Assembly: GCA_033439765.1 (NCBI GenBank)
Contig: JAULSN010000005.1
Location: 3,921,001 to 3,985,000, forward strand
Reading direction: 5' to 3'
DNA: 64,000 nt
Source: Lasiosphaeria ovina
Lineage: Eukaryota > Ascomycota > Sordariomycetes > Sordariales > Lasiosphaeriaceae
Each line of letters starts with the position of its first letter. Within the stretch, counting starts at the first letter, position 1. This document shows, one piece after another, positions 56,081 to 64,000 of this stretch. Made by a program: the position numbers and the translations under genes. The notes beneath the pieces were generated by a model, which saw only the letters and a list, made by a program, of their open reading frames with translations, had not been told where the DNA came from and did no database searches.

Positions 56081-57106
56081 GGCTGGATCTTTTCTCGAGA
56101 CTGCCTAGGCGGCCGTGTATGTGTGGCTTTCCTCAGACCATGCCGTGTCGGGGTTGGTCAACCGATGTGCTATGATATAACCATATTCCCATGCTTGGCA
56201 TGGCACTCGTTCAGTGGAGGTTGAGATGTTGTTTCAGCCGAGTTCCAGCGCGTGCTGCAATGAGCTTCAGCGGTGTCAGTTCCTCAGGGGCCGCCCAGAT
56301 ATCATGGTCCGTGCGCCAATTCCCCCTCAAAGGTACCGAAAGATTACGGTCGTCCAGATACCGTCTCATGTGCCCGTTTTATATCAAAATTAAATAATCT
56401 ATACATGATAGTAATGGGGGACTTGAGTTTCTTGCTGTAGTATTAATGGTTTACTTAATGGGACGTATAAAGAACGTTCAACTAGCTAGAACAGTGGCAT
56501 TCTCTAGGTACCCTCCTCGAATACTTGGGGGCAACAGTCAATAACCCACCCAGACGTAGGGGACCACTGGATGCGCCGCCCACTGGATGCGCTTCAACAG
56601 TAACGAACAGAAGACTAGCTGCCAATCGGAATGCGTTATACTTGTTTTGTCTGTTCGATATCCTCAAATCTACACGAGTGAGAGGTGCAAGCCATAAAAA
56701 CCCGGAGGTCCTAGGCCTGTCTGCCTATCAAAGTGCTCGGTATATGACGACGTGAACGCCATGGCAGCTTTACCAAAAGTCGCCAGTCCGACTTCCCTGT
56801 CGAGCAGACCTGCTTCTACAGGCATACAGGTAGGAAAGGTAGTTAGTATTCACGAATGTAGACGGCTCCCTCCGAGCAGGATCGGGAAATGCCGTAGTAA
56901 TTGCAGTCACAAAGGGAAACCAAGTCGATGAGTTTATCGGTTATTGTGTCATGTACAGAGCGGCCCTTCCATTCGTTCTCGGCCTCCTTTCCACGCAACC
57001 CTCTTTCTAATCCTGTTTATCAAAAACACAGACAGACACAATCCTCGCCTGGCCCGCCGTCTAGAGACGCAACCAAACCCCCCTTGACCCTCTGCGAGAC
57101 GGCAAT
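56081..57106. other. intergenic between sec6 and cox8
   Basis: The first part is presumably the sec6 promoter. No other gene or repeat was recognised. Confidence 0.5.
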
Positions 57107-57498
57107 CTAAGACCGAGGGCGGTAGGTTTGCCAGGCTGTCGTTGCACCATCACGTCAGTATTCAACAAAAAGAATCAACGAGAAAATCCCGCTTGGCACC
57201 CCCATCGAATAATCATTTCCTCCCGAAAAGTCCAAGCGAGCAGAAGAGTTGGGAGGAGGTAAAAAAAAGACGCACCGGCAATTCCAAACGGAGCCCCGAA
57301 GCCGACGATGCAGAACAGCCAGTAGCGCAGGCCGAAGAACCTGGTCTTGGTGTTGAAGGGCACGTTGGAGAGCGGGCCCTCGGGGTAGTGGTAGGGCGAC
57401 GAGAGCTGGGCGCGCGTCGACTGGAAGCCGCGGCGGGCGACCAGCGAGGCGATGGTCGTCGTCCGGGGAGCCGCGCGGAGAGCGGTACGGGCAATCAT
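57107..57498 (-). CDS. cox8: cytochrome c oxidase subunit VIII (COX8 / COX7C family)
   Basis: CDS is complement(join(57107..57135, 57276..57498)), 83 aa. This small nuclear-encoded subunit of complex IV lies in the inner mitochondrial membrane. The N-terminus (MIARTALRAAPRTTTIASLV) is a mitochondrial targeting sequence. The mature part has SSPYHYPEGPLSNVPFNTKT, then a single membrane helix in RYWLFCIVGFGAPFGIA. The last 29-nt exon supplies AWQTYRPRS, the conserved end. Without splicing the frame would read through a further 32 unrelated codons. The intron is 140 nt (GTGCGT...CGACAG, with a CTGAC branch). Confidence 0.93.
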
Positions 57499-58039
57499 CT
57501 GTGTTCGGAGGAGTTGGACACGGGCTGGTTAGTCTTTGCAGTTTTCGCTCGTCATCCGCGTCCCATTCTCAATCGGCGACCTCCTTCCCTCCCCTCTCTC
57601 TCTCTCAATTCATCGTGGACGAGTGACCCGACCCGGCTTTCCTGGCCTGCCCGCTCCTCCAGAGAGCTCAATTGCGCGAGAGCCAGGTTTCCAATTGAAG
57701 ATGATGGACGCAATGCATACCTTGAGAGAGTGGAGATTTGGTTTTGCGGGTGCAACAAGCCGGGGAACGATGTGCGTCTGGTGTGAGAGGTTGCGAGGTT
57801 TCTCCTGCAAATCCGGAAGCCGTGACGCTAGTAGAGCAGCGACGTCGTTTCGAGGAGCAAACAGTTCGAGCTCGGTGGTGTGGTGTGACTTTTTGCGGCT
57901 GCGAGCTGTGGTCTGCCGTAGTTAGCACAGACGACAGGGATGATCGGGGATCGTGGCCTTACGTAATCCCTACGCGCGGGGTCGCGTTCATTCCTTCTCG
58001 ATACTGAGCCCGTTAGTTTAGTTTACAATCCAATCTCTG
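57499..58039. other. cox8 upstream region
   Basis: C/T-rich leader-like DNA directly upstream of cox8 on the minus strand; a leader intron is possible. Open frames here lack domains. Confidence 0.45.
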
Positions 58040-58256
58040 AATGTTTGTTGGCGTGGTGCTTATAAAGGAAAATAAAATAACAAATGAACTGGCTAGGAGA
58101 GGCCTTTGATAGATATTTCTAGACAAGGAATAGACCTCTAGGATTCCAAAATTAGAATTCAAATAGCTATTACTTCCTTTAGCGAAAATCCTTTATGGCA
58201 AGTCGTAAGATGCTAAGGCCATTTGGATCTTGGAAAGTACCACGCCAACAAACATT
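58040..58256 (-). mobile_element. small dispersed inverted-repeat element, copy C (best preserved)
   Basis: Ends AATGTTTGTTGGCGTGGTGC at 58040 and, as the reverse complement, AATGTTTGTTGGCGTGGTAC at 58256. This is a 22-bp terminal inverted repeat with one mismatch. The 217-bp interior has no coding capacity and is A/T-rich. The inner sequence aligns, in reverse orientation, to the two elements at 5885-6076 and 6104-6499. A target-site duplication is not obvious, so the superfamily is undetermined. Confidence 0.75.
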
Positions 58257-58446
58257 TGGGGATATTATTGTCTGTGGGGGAGACGAAAACTCCGTTGGAT
58301 TTGCGGCACACTGTTAGGATGACCGTTTCGCCAGCTTCGCCGTTGCGGCGGCGGCGCAGTCTATTTAAGAGGGAGCTGGGCCTTCCTCCTGTTGGCAGTT
58401 CTCGCTGTCGCAGACATTGAGCAAAAAGCATCCGAGTCGCGCCAAA

Positions 58447-59188
58447 ATGTCCCGACGACCCGTTATTGTTCTCAGTAAACCTATCAAGTTGCGCGACCAC
58501 AAAGAGCGACAACGAAAAGCGGACGAGGACGATGAGTTACTCGTAGATGATAATATCGATAGCAAGCGGAAAGTATGTTTTCGTCTGCAAGAAGAGCGGT
58601 TTCGCGCATGGCAAACGATGCGGCTGTAAGTAATCTCGCGGGTTATATTATTTGCTCTCGTTAACGATACGCTCGAGGAGGACCTAGGCCATGGCGGCTC
58701 GGTGCAAGGGCGGAAGCCGTTGCGCACCAAGGTGATCGTGTTGGTAGACTCGCCCATGGTCGTCGACATCACCGCCGGCATTTTGACCGAACCTCAGATC
58801 CGACCAGCGCGTTCTCGCCGTCAAGAGCGACAAGGTTCCGGCAGGCAAGCGCGATGCTGCGCTACAGTCCTTTGCCCGAAGGCTTTGCGACGAAGACCCC
58901 GATGAAGTCGACCCAGACGACCCCGTCGTACTGGTCTCGACCTACGGCACTATGGCCCTGGGGTATGATCTGGTCCGAGCAACGGTCGTGGTGAATTTCC
59001 AAGTTCCCGATCAGGTTTGCCAGCCCGTTCAGGCCTTCGCCAGGGCTTGGCGGCAGGGTCAGACCATGGCGTGCAAGGAGGTATGGATAACCCTGAAGAA
59101 TAGCATGATGGACCATCACTATCTGGACCTGGGGAATTATGCGCAAAGACATCAGCCACATCGCCGGAAGCGAGCAGCTCCCCAATAG
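58447..59188 (+). pseudogene. SNF2-like helicase C-terminal domain relic, frameshifted
   Basis: Three stretches lie in order. 58447-58628 encodes MSRRPVIVLSKPIKLRDH and DELLVDDNIDSKRK. About 58690-58810 has RTKVIVLVDSPMVVDITAG, the start of a helicase C domain. About 58812-59188, after a one-base frame change, has PAGKRDAALQSFARRL, VVLVSTYGTMALGYDLVRAT, VVVNFQVPDQVCQPVQAFAR and AWRQGQ. The last part matches motifs V and VI of superfamily-2 helicases (..T..G..G.NL..A..V......W......Q...R..R.GQ). Motif VI is altered: ARAWRQGQ replaces R.HRIGQ. The helicase N-terminal ATPase lobe is absent, so this is a dead or truncated copy. Confidence 0.5.
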
Positions 59189-60930
59189 TGGCGGATCGAC
59201 ATGGCCTAAGCCGCCATCTATTGGGCGTCGGTAGCATCATATTACGACGAAACTCGCACAGTGCCGCATATCGGTCCACGTCAAGAGCCTCGTACAGGCT
59301 AGCTAGTTATGTAGAAAATGGACGTGTCTGTAAACACTATGCCAAATGACTCTGGATCCTTCGCATCGTTTTAACCAGCCAATCCCGCAAATTCTTTCTC
59401 TGACAGCGCAATCGGAAGGATGAATCAAAGTCCCACCGCAATATCAGCACCTTTCTGACTGCCCTGCCGCTGAGACTGCCGGGAAGTAAGGAAGCAGGAC
59501 AGAGGTAGGTTCGAGTTACCGTAGCTACTTGGCCCTACCTAGGTCTCGCCAGTCGCAAGTCCTCCAGCGGCCACTCTCCTCCTGTATGCCACGGGCGTTT
59601 CTGCTTTGCCGCCCCATCTCTCAGTCTCCGACGGGCCGCGATCAAATTCTTCAACGCAAGATACTAGATATTGTCCCCCAGGCAATCCCGTGTGATAGCC
59701 GGCTGCTTGGGTGGTTGTGAGGCATGAGGCCCGATGACGGTTTACTGCCTTGCTGATTATGTGGCGTGGGGGACTGACAGCAAGAGAGGATGCTGATGGC
59801 GCGTTTGCCCAAATGAAGCATCGACGAAGTTGAGGCCAATAGTTTATCCACATCGGGCTCTTGGTGGCTGATTCAGCGGTTTAGCGCCAAGGCGGCGCCA
59901 AACTCAGTCCGTGCCCTCAGCGGGTGGGAATAATTCAGCTGAACGGAGCCACCGTAGGCGAGCTTGCGAGCCGGAGGTGGCGTAGAGAGGCTGTATTCTA
60001 TAATACCGTGAGGGTGCCGAATGTTTTTCGAACGCTGATTGGCCAGTTTACGTCCGTGTCAAAATGGGAGGTGGGAATTGGTCAATCGGATAAACCTCGG
60101 ACTCCTTAAGCCGTGGAATACCGAGCGCAGCGAGCAGCCCGCCGCAGGCGCCCCCGGAGGGCCGCCGGAGGCACCGTTCAGCGACTCCTTCCTGACTTGC
60201 CAGGTAGCTTATTTTGACCGCTATCTACCTTGACCAAGACAGATGCAACGGACGCGCATGGCGGCCTCGTCGTTTGTGCGCTGCGACCGCGCCATACGGC
60301 GGATCTCCTTGATGATCTCAAGCCGCAATGAGTACCACTGTAACTCGCTTGCCCGGCCTGACCTCCAGCCGCTGCCCCAGCGGCTGTCAAGGGCGGCAAC
60401 AGATGGCTGACCTGCCAGCCCGATTGTCCATTCTCGCCACAAGTCCTTGTCTATCCTTGTTGATGCTGAGAATATTGAGAATGCTGAAGGTGCTCTGACT
60501 GAGTCGGGGATGAAGCAATCGCCCGCGGCTGACTGGAGGCAGGCGGCTCAAAAGGAGACATCATCATGTCACAACCGGCCTTCTGGACTGTTAAGTCCGG
60601 TGTACCGCCCACCGTAGCTTTAGACTAGTCACGTGACCCGCGCCCAGCCACTGTAATTTTGTAAATTTCAGCAGCTGTGGTAATGGGTACTCTGACCAAG
60701 AATGAATCAACTCGCTCAACGGGGAAGCACCCCTACGATTAGTGCCATATCGCATTAACGCTTGATCCGAGTGCATTCAACAAATCATGCCCCACTTTCA
60801 TAGCCGGGCAGCAGTGCGGAGAAGCCTCGCGAAATCACGTGATTGGTCGCGTTTATTTATTGTTTTTGTTTCTTTTGCCCTTTCGTTTCCAAAACAATCA
60901 GCAATTACGCAAGCCGCGACCACCCTCCAA
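59189..60930. other. intergenic, promoter side of FunK1 gene
   Basis: No supported gene. A GC-rich, hairpin-prone stretch lies at about 60125-60175 (GGCGCCCCCGGAGGGCCGCC). The FunK1 leader is T-rich from about 60845. Confidence 0.45.
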
Positions 60931-63243
60931 ATGCCTCTTACAGGGCAGCAGAACAAAATCATTTCAGAGTGCCCTCTCCAAGGGACTCTTGACCCCTTTC
61001 GAGACAAATTGCGAAATCTCAATGGAGACGACAAAACTCGCCAGGCACATATTGCAAATCTTTTATCGGCTCTTGTCGGATCTCCCGCAGCATTCAACCT
61101 TCCCTCCCCCAACGGAAACGGCAACGTGGCACTCAGATTATTCGCCATACAGCAGCATGTCCGAGGGAATGAGATAGATCTCGACCCATTTGATAGTCTC
61201 GTCCGTCATGTCGTCGATCAATCCTCCGACTTCGCCATCTGGGCTGCGGTCTTCAGCCTGATCGATACCCTCCATCCTCGCACACCCCCTCTTTCCAGCA
61301 TCCCCCCGACATTCATAGGAACGCCCATCAAGGCGAGCTCGAGTCGACTTGCCGATAGCGAGACCCGCGACATCGTTGAAGGCGAACTATTCGAGGAGAT
61401 AAAAGATCGTGTTTTCCGCAGTGCCGGGGGATTTTGGGACAAGTTCTTCAACCCCCAGAACTGGCGCCAAGAACAGAAAGCGATGCTGAAGGGGATCACA
61501 ACAGCGCATGACGGAGAGAAATGGGAGGGTTTCCCGCCCGACCCTTATGAAAAGCCCATCTGGGACTGGCTTCGCTCTCTGGAGGAGCGCTTCCTGGCCG
61601 ATGCACCCTACAAACTCGGTAGCACCGAGACGGCGAACCAGTTCGCGGAACGGAAAGGCCAGATGGATCTCTTCCTGCAAAAGCGAGCCACAGAAGCGAC
61701 CGGCATCTACTGGTACAAAGACGTCCTTGTCGTCGGGGAGCAAAAGAAGACACACAACACAGCGAGATTCAAAGCCGATTTCCTCCAACTCACCCGCTAT
61801 GTACGAAATATTTTCGCCGACCAGCCGACCCGCCGATTTGTTCATGCCTTCTCCTTCTGCGCCTCCACGATGGAGCTATGGATCTTCGATCGATCCGGGG
61901 CGTACAGTTCGGGACCATTCGACATTCACGATGAGCCGGATAAGTTTGCGCGCGCTCTTGTCGGCTACACCGCGATGGACGATGATGCGATGGGTTTGGA
62001 TACTTTCATTGAGCGAGAAGATGGACGTCGCTATATTACGTTGAGCGACGCAAGCGACAACCAAACGAGGATCAGGCTAGACAAAGCGATGGTCCGACAG
62101 AAGGCCATCGTATGCCGCGGAACTACCTGCTACCAGACCGAGAACAACCATGTCGCCAAGTTCTCTTGGGCATCGGATAAGCGGAAGCCCGAGGTGGAGT
62201 ACCTCAGGCTAGCTGAAGAAAGGGGTGTCCAAGGGGTAGCCAAAGTGGTGGCGCATCGTCGGATCACCACCATTGCAGACATGCGGACAGGGCTGCAATT
62301 CCCAAAGGCTCATCGGTTCCGGGGGGCAGACGTCTACTTTGAGGATCTGCCATCGGCCACAGCAAGCAGCAGCGCCTCAGGCCGCAAGCGCGAATCGTCG
62401 GCCGATGTTACACCTGACAACGGGCCTAGATCTAAGAGATCGCGATCCAACAGTCAGAAGTTGCAGCTACATCAAAACTTGAACGACCAACCGTCGATTG
62501 TTGGCAAGGCGAAGCCAAGCCTGTATACGACCGGCGAGGACCTGTGGGATGATAGGATATTCTCCTGCCTCGTTGTTTCACCAGCTGGCCGCGTCATCAG
62601 CGAATTCAACACGGTCCGGGAACTGCTGGAGTCGATGCGCGATGCAATCAAAGCGCACCAGTCTCTCTACATCACTGGCAACATTCTCCACCGCGACATC
62701 TCTTCGAATAACATCATCATCACGAAGCCCGCCACGGCAGATGGCTTCAAGGGCATGCTCATCGACCTTGACCTGGCCAAGGTGCGGGACAGCGGTCCGA
62801 GCGGAGCGCGACACCAAACCGGCACGATGCAGTTCATGGCCATCGAGGTGTTGCGCAAGACCGACCATACCTACCGCCACGATCTGGAGTCGTTCTTCTA
62901 CGTCCTACTGTGGATGTGTGCGCGTCAATCGTGGAGTAACGGGTTTTCCGGTAAGAACGAGAAGGCGCCTAAGGATAGCCTTCTTCGAAAATGGGAGATC
63001 GGAAGTTTTAAAGGAATTGCCGATAGCAAAGAAGGCCACATGACCATCAATGGGCTTGAACGGATTATGGACGAGTTTCCACAGTCGTTGGACATTGTCA
63101 AGCTGCTCTGTCTGAGGATTAGGAAGGTTCTCTTCCCCCTAGATAAAGATGAAAGGATGATGTTTGGAACCCCTGCAGGAGACCCAGAGCAACTTTACGG
63201 GCCCATTATAGTAGCATATGATGAGGCTATTAGCAGCCTATAG
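60931..63243 (+). CDS. FunK1-type fungal protein kinase
   Basis: Single exon, 770 aa from ATG 60931. An upstream in-frame ATG at 60787 would give 818 aa, but the added 48 residues (RLFIVFVSFALSFP) look like translated leader. The N-terminal half carries fungal-specific text (PFRDKLRNLNGDDKTRQAHI, FFNPQNWRQEQKAMLKGI, FVHAFSFCASTMELWIFDRS). The kinase lobe has HRDIS at residues 587-591 (catalytic loop HRD plus SSNN), IDLDLAKV at 611-618 in place of DFG, and GTMQFMAIEVL (APE-like). The N-lobe is interrupted by a Ser/Lys/Arg-rich insert (KRSRSNSQK). FunK1 kinases are a large, lineage-expanded fungal family, often in accessory regions. Substrates are unknown. It sits between repeat relics. Confidence 0.92.
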   Translation: MPLTGQQNKIISECPLQGTLDPFRDKLRNLNGDDKTRQAHIANLLSALVGSPAAFNLPSPNGNGNVALRLFAIQQHVRGNEIDLDPFDSLVRHVVDQSSDFAIWAAVFSLIDTLHPRTPPLSSIPPTFIGTPIKASSSRLADSETRDIVEGELFEEIKDRVFRSAGGFWDKFFNPQNWRQEQKAMLKGITTAHDGEKWEGFPPDPYEKPIWDWLRSLEERFLADAPYKLGSTETANQFAERKGQMDLFLQKRATEATGIYWYKDVLVVGEQKKTHNTARFKADFLQLTRYVRNIFADQPTRRFVHAFSFCASTMELWIFDRSGAYSSGPFDIHDEPDKFARALVGYTAMDDDAMGLDTFIEREDGRRYITLSDASDNQTRIRLDKAMVRQKAIVCRGTTCYQTENNHVAKFSWASDKRKPEVEYLRLAEERGVQGVAKVVAHRRITTIADMRTGLQFPKAHRFRGADVYFEDLPSATASSSASGRKRESSADVTPDNGPRSKRSRSNSQKLQLHQNLNDQPSIVGKAKPSLYTTGEDLWDDRIFSCLVVSPAGRVISEFNTVRELLESMRDAIKAHQSLYITGNILHRDISSNNIIITKPATADGFKGMLIDLDLAKVRDSGPSGARHQTGTMQFMAIEVLRKTDHTYRHDLESFFYVLLWMCARQSWSNGFSGKNEKAPKDSLLRKWEIGSFKGIADSKEGHMTINGLERIMDEFPQSLDIVKLLCLRIRKVLFPLDKDERMMFGTPAGDPEQLYGPIIVAYDEAISSL

Positions 63244-64000
63244 TTAGATAATAGTATGTCACCATTTTGTATGAAAGGTCACTAGTTTCGAGCGCGTCAT
63301 CTTCGACTTTGGCCCAAGCTTATGCGCAGAGTCCTGGTGACCCAGACATACGAAGATCCACCGGAAGCGTACCGATAAGCTGGCAGTCGAAGCGGCTGAA
63401 CGTCGTGGCACTGCCGGGAGTCTCCGATTTGACCTCTTACGCTACATAACAGTCCGGAGAAGCCTGCTACGATCAGCTTACAACAATTTCTCAGCCCAGA
63501 GCCCATAGATAGCGACGCGGATCTGATTCACCCCGAAGACTGCGAACTCAAGGTTGAATAGATATGCCGCCTGTTTTGATGATATTAATCTTATCTCTGT
63601 AGAATTGAGACTAACTTGAAATATGTGAAATCCAGCTGCTGCTGCTGTAGAGAGTCGACGCGGATAGGTATCCGATGAAGGATCTAAGCCGAGCCCCTGC
63701 GCCCTGTAGTCCTACCTTCTCCAACAGCTGCTCGTCTTGGAGTATAGGGAGCCGAGACTGACGAAACTATCTGCAAGACAGAATACGGGTCGGCGGCTTA
63801 ACTAACTGTAATTATATAAGATTAGCTAATAGATAGCCCATCTCGGCAAGAAGCGAGAGGTAGTGCTGGTGATGAACCAAACTGTTAGGTTCTCCCTACC
63901 AATTAGCTCCCACATGTAGTCGCTGAAACCAACTATATAGCAGACCTTACGGTTATCCGGAATGATAGATGTATTAGTGTTGTGACGGCCCGCAAGGAAG
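63244..64000. other. A/T-rich repeat-like DNA to the window end
   Basis: No gene. The last bases, TGTTGTGACGGCCCGC (from 63978), resemble the start of a Gypsy-type LTR (TGTYACGG...) cut off by the window end; this is an impression only. Stops are dense in all frames. Confidence 0.4.

Noticed and set aside
1..64000. 5S rRNA, snRNA, CRISPR arrays, operons or bacterial-type promoters
   Set aside because: None was recognised; the intron-rich gene structure is eukaryotic, so CRISPR and operon features do not apply.
1..64000. A secondary-metabolite or other functional gene cluster
   Set aside because: The neighbours are unrelated housekeeping genes; no synthase, transporter or pathway regulator grouping was seen.

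Overview
The window is nuclear DNA of a filamentous ascomycete, most likely a Sordariomycete. Its genes are split by short spliceosomal introns (about 50-190 nt, GTRNGY donors, CTRAC-type branch sites, YAG acceptors). The conserved proteins read as Pezizomycotina orthologues, and gene-free stretches carry decayed transposon pieces whose stops look like C-to-T decay. All gene models below were built by hand by joining reading frames across splice signals.

Layout. 0.6-5.1 kb: a J-domain coiled-coil protein and the AAA ATPase Sec18/NSF. 5.3-6.5 kb: a Ty3/Gypsy integrase relic and two copies of a small inverted-repeat element. 6.5-12.6 kb: no convincing protein gene, one tRNA-Gly(GCC), then the long leader of a large LTE1-type Ras-GEF gene (12.6-18.2 kb). 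19.6 kb: a second, identical tRNA-Gly(GCC) in opposite orientation. 21.4-28.2 kb: a dense housekeeping block with RPS0 (uS2), mitochondrial uS15, V-ATPase subunit d and NOP58, arranged as divergent or convergent pairs. 28.2-37.6 kb: a repeat-rich, gene-poor island with a Mutator-like transposase relic, a possible solo LTR, a MITE with TA target duplication, hairpins, inverted repeats and an unidentified decayed gene. 37.7 kb: a Hub1-type ubiquitin-like protein with an RS/RD-rich extension.

39.8-41.7 kb holds the most striking item: a 12-exon minus-strand gene in which all 11 introns are phase 1 and all split the same histidine codon at the end of a C-x4-C...C-x2-H cysteine module, so that one exon equals one module. 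No single-frame reading reveals it.

43.4-57.5 kb: O6-methylguanine-DNA methyltransferase, a YAG7-like RGG protein, CENP-W, prefoldin subunit 4, an unidentified low-complexity protein, exocyst Sec6 and COX8. 58-64 kb: a third, best-preserved copy of the small inverted-repeat element, a frameshifted helicase C-terminal relic, a FunK1-type kinase and repeat-like DNA to the end.

Functionally the genes are mostly housekeeping: membrane traffic (sec18, sec6), translation and ribosome biogenesis (rps0, mitochondrial uS15, nop58), proton pumping (vma6), respiration (cox8), chromosome and cell-cycle control (lte1, CENP-W), protein folding (J-protein, prefoldin) and DNA repair (MGMT). They are not an operon or a biosynthetic cluster; the only likely co-regulation is through shared divergent promoters.
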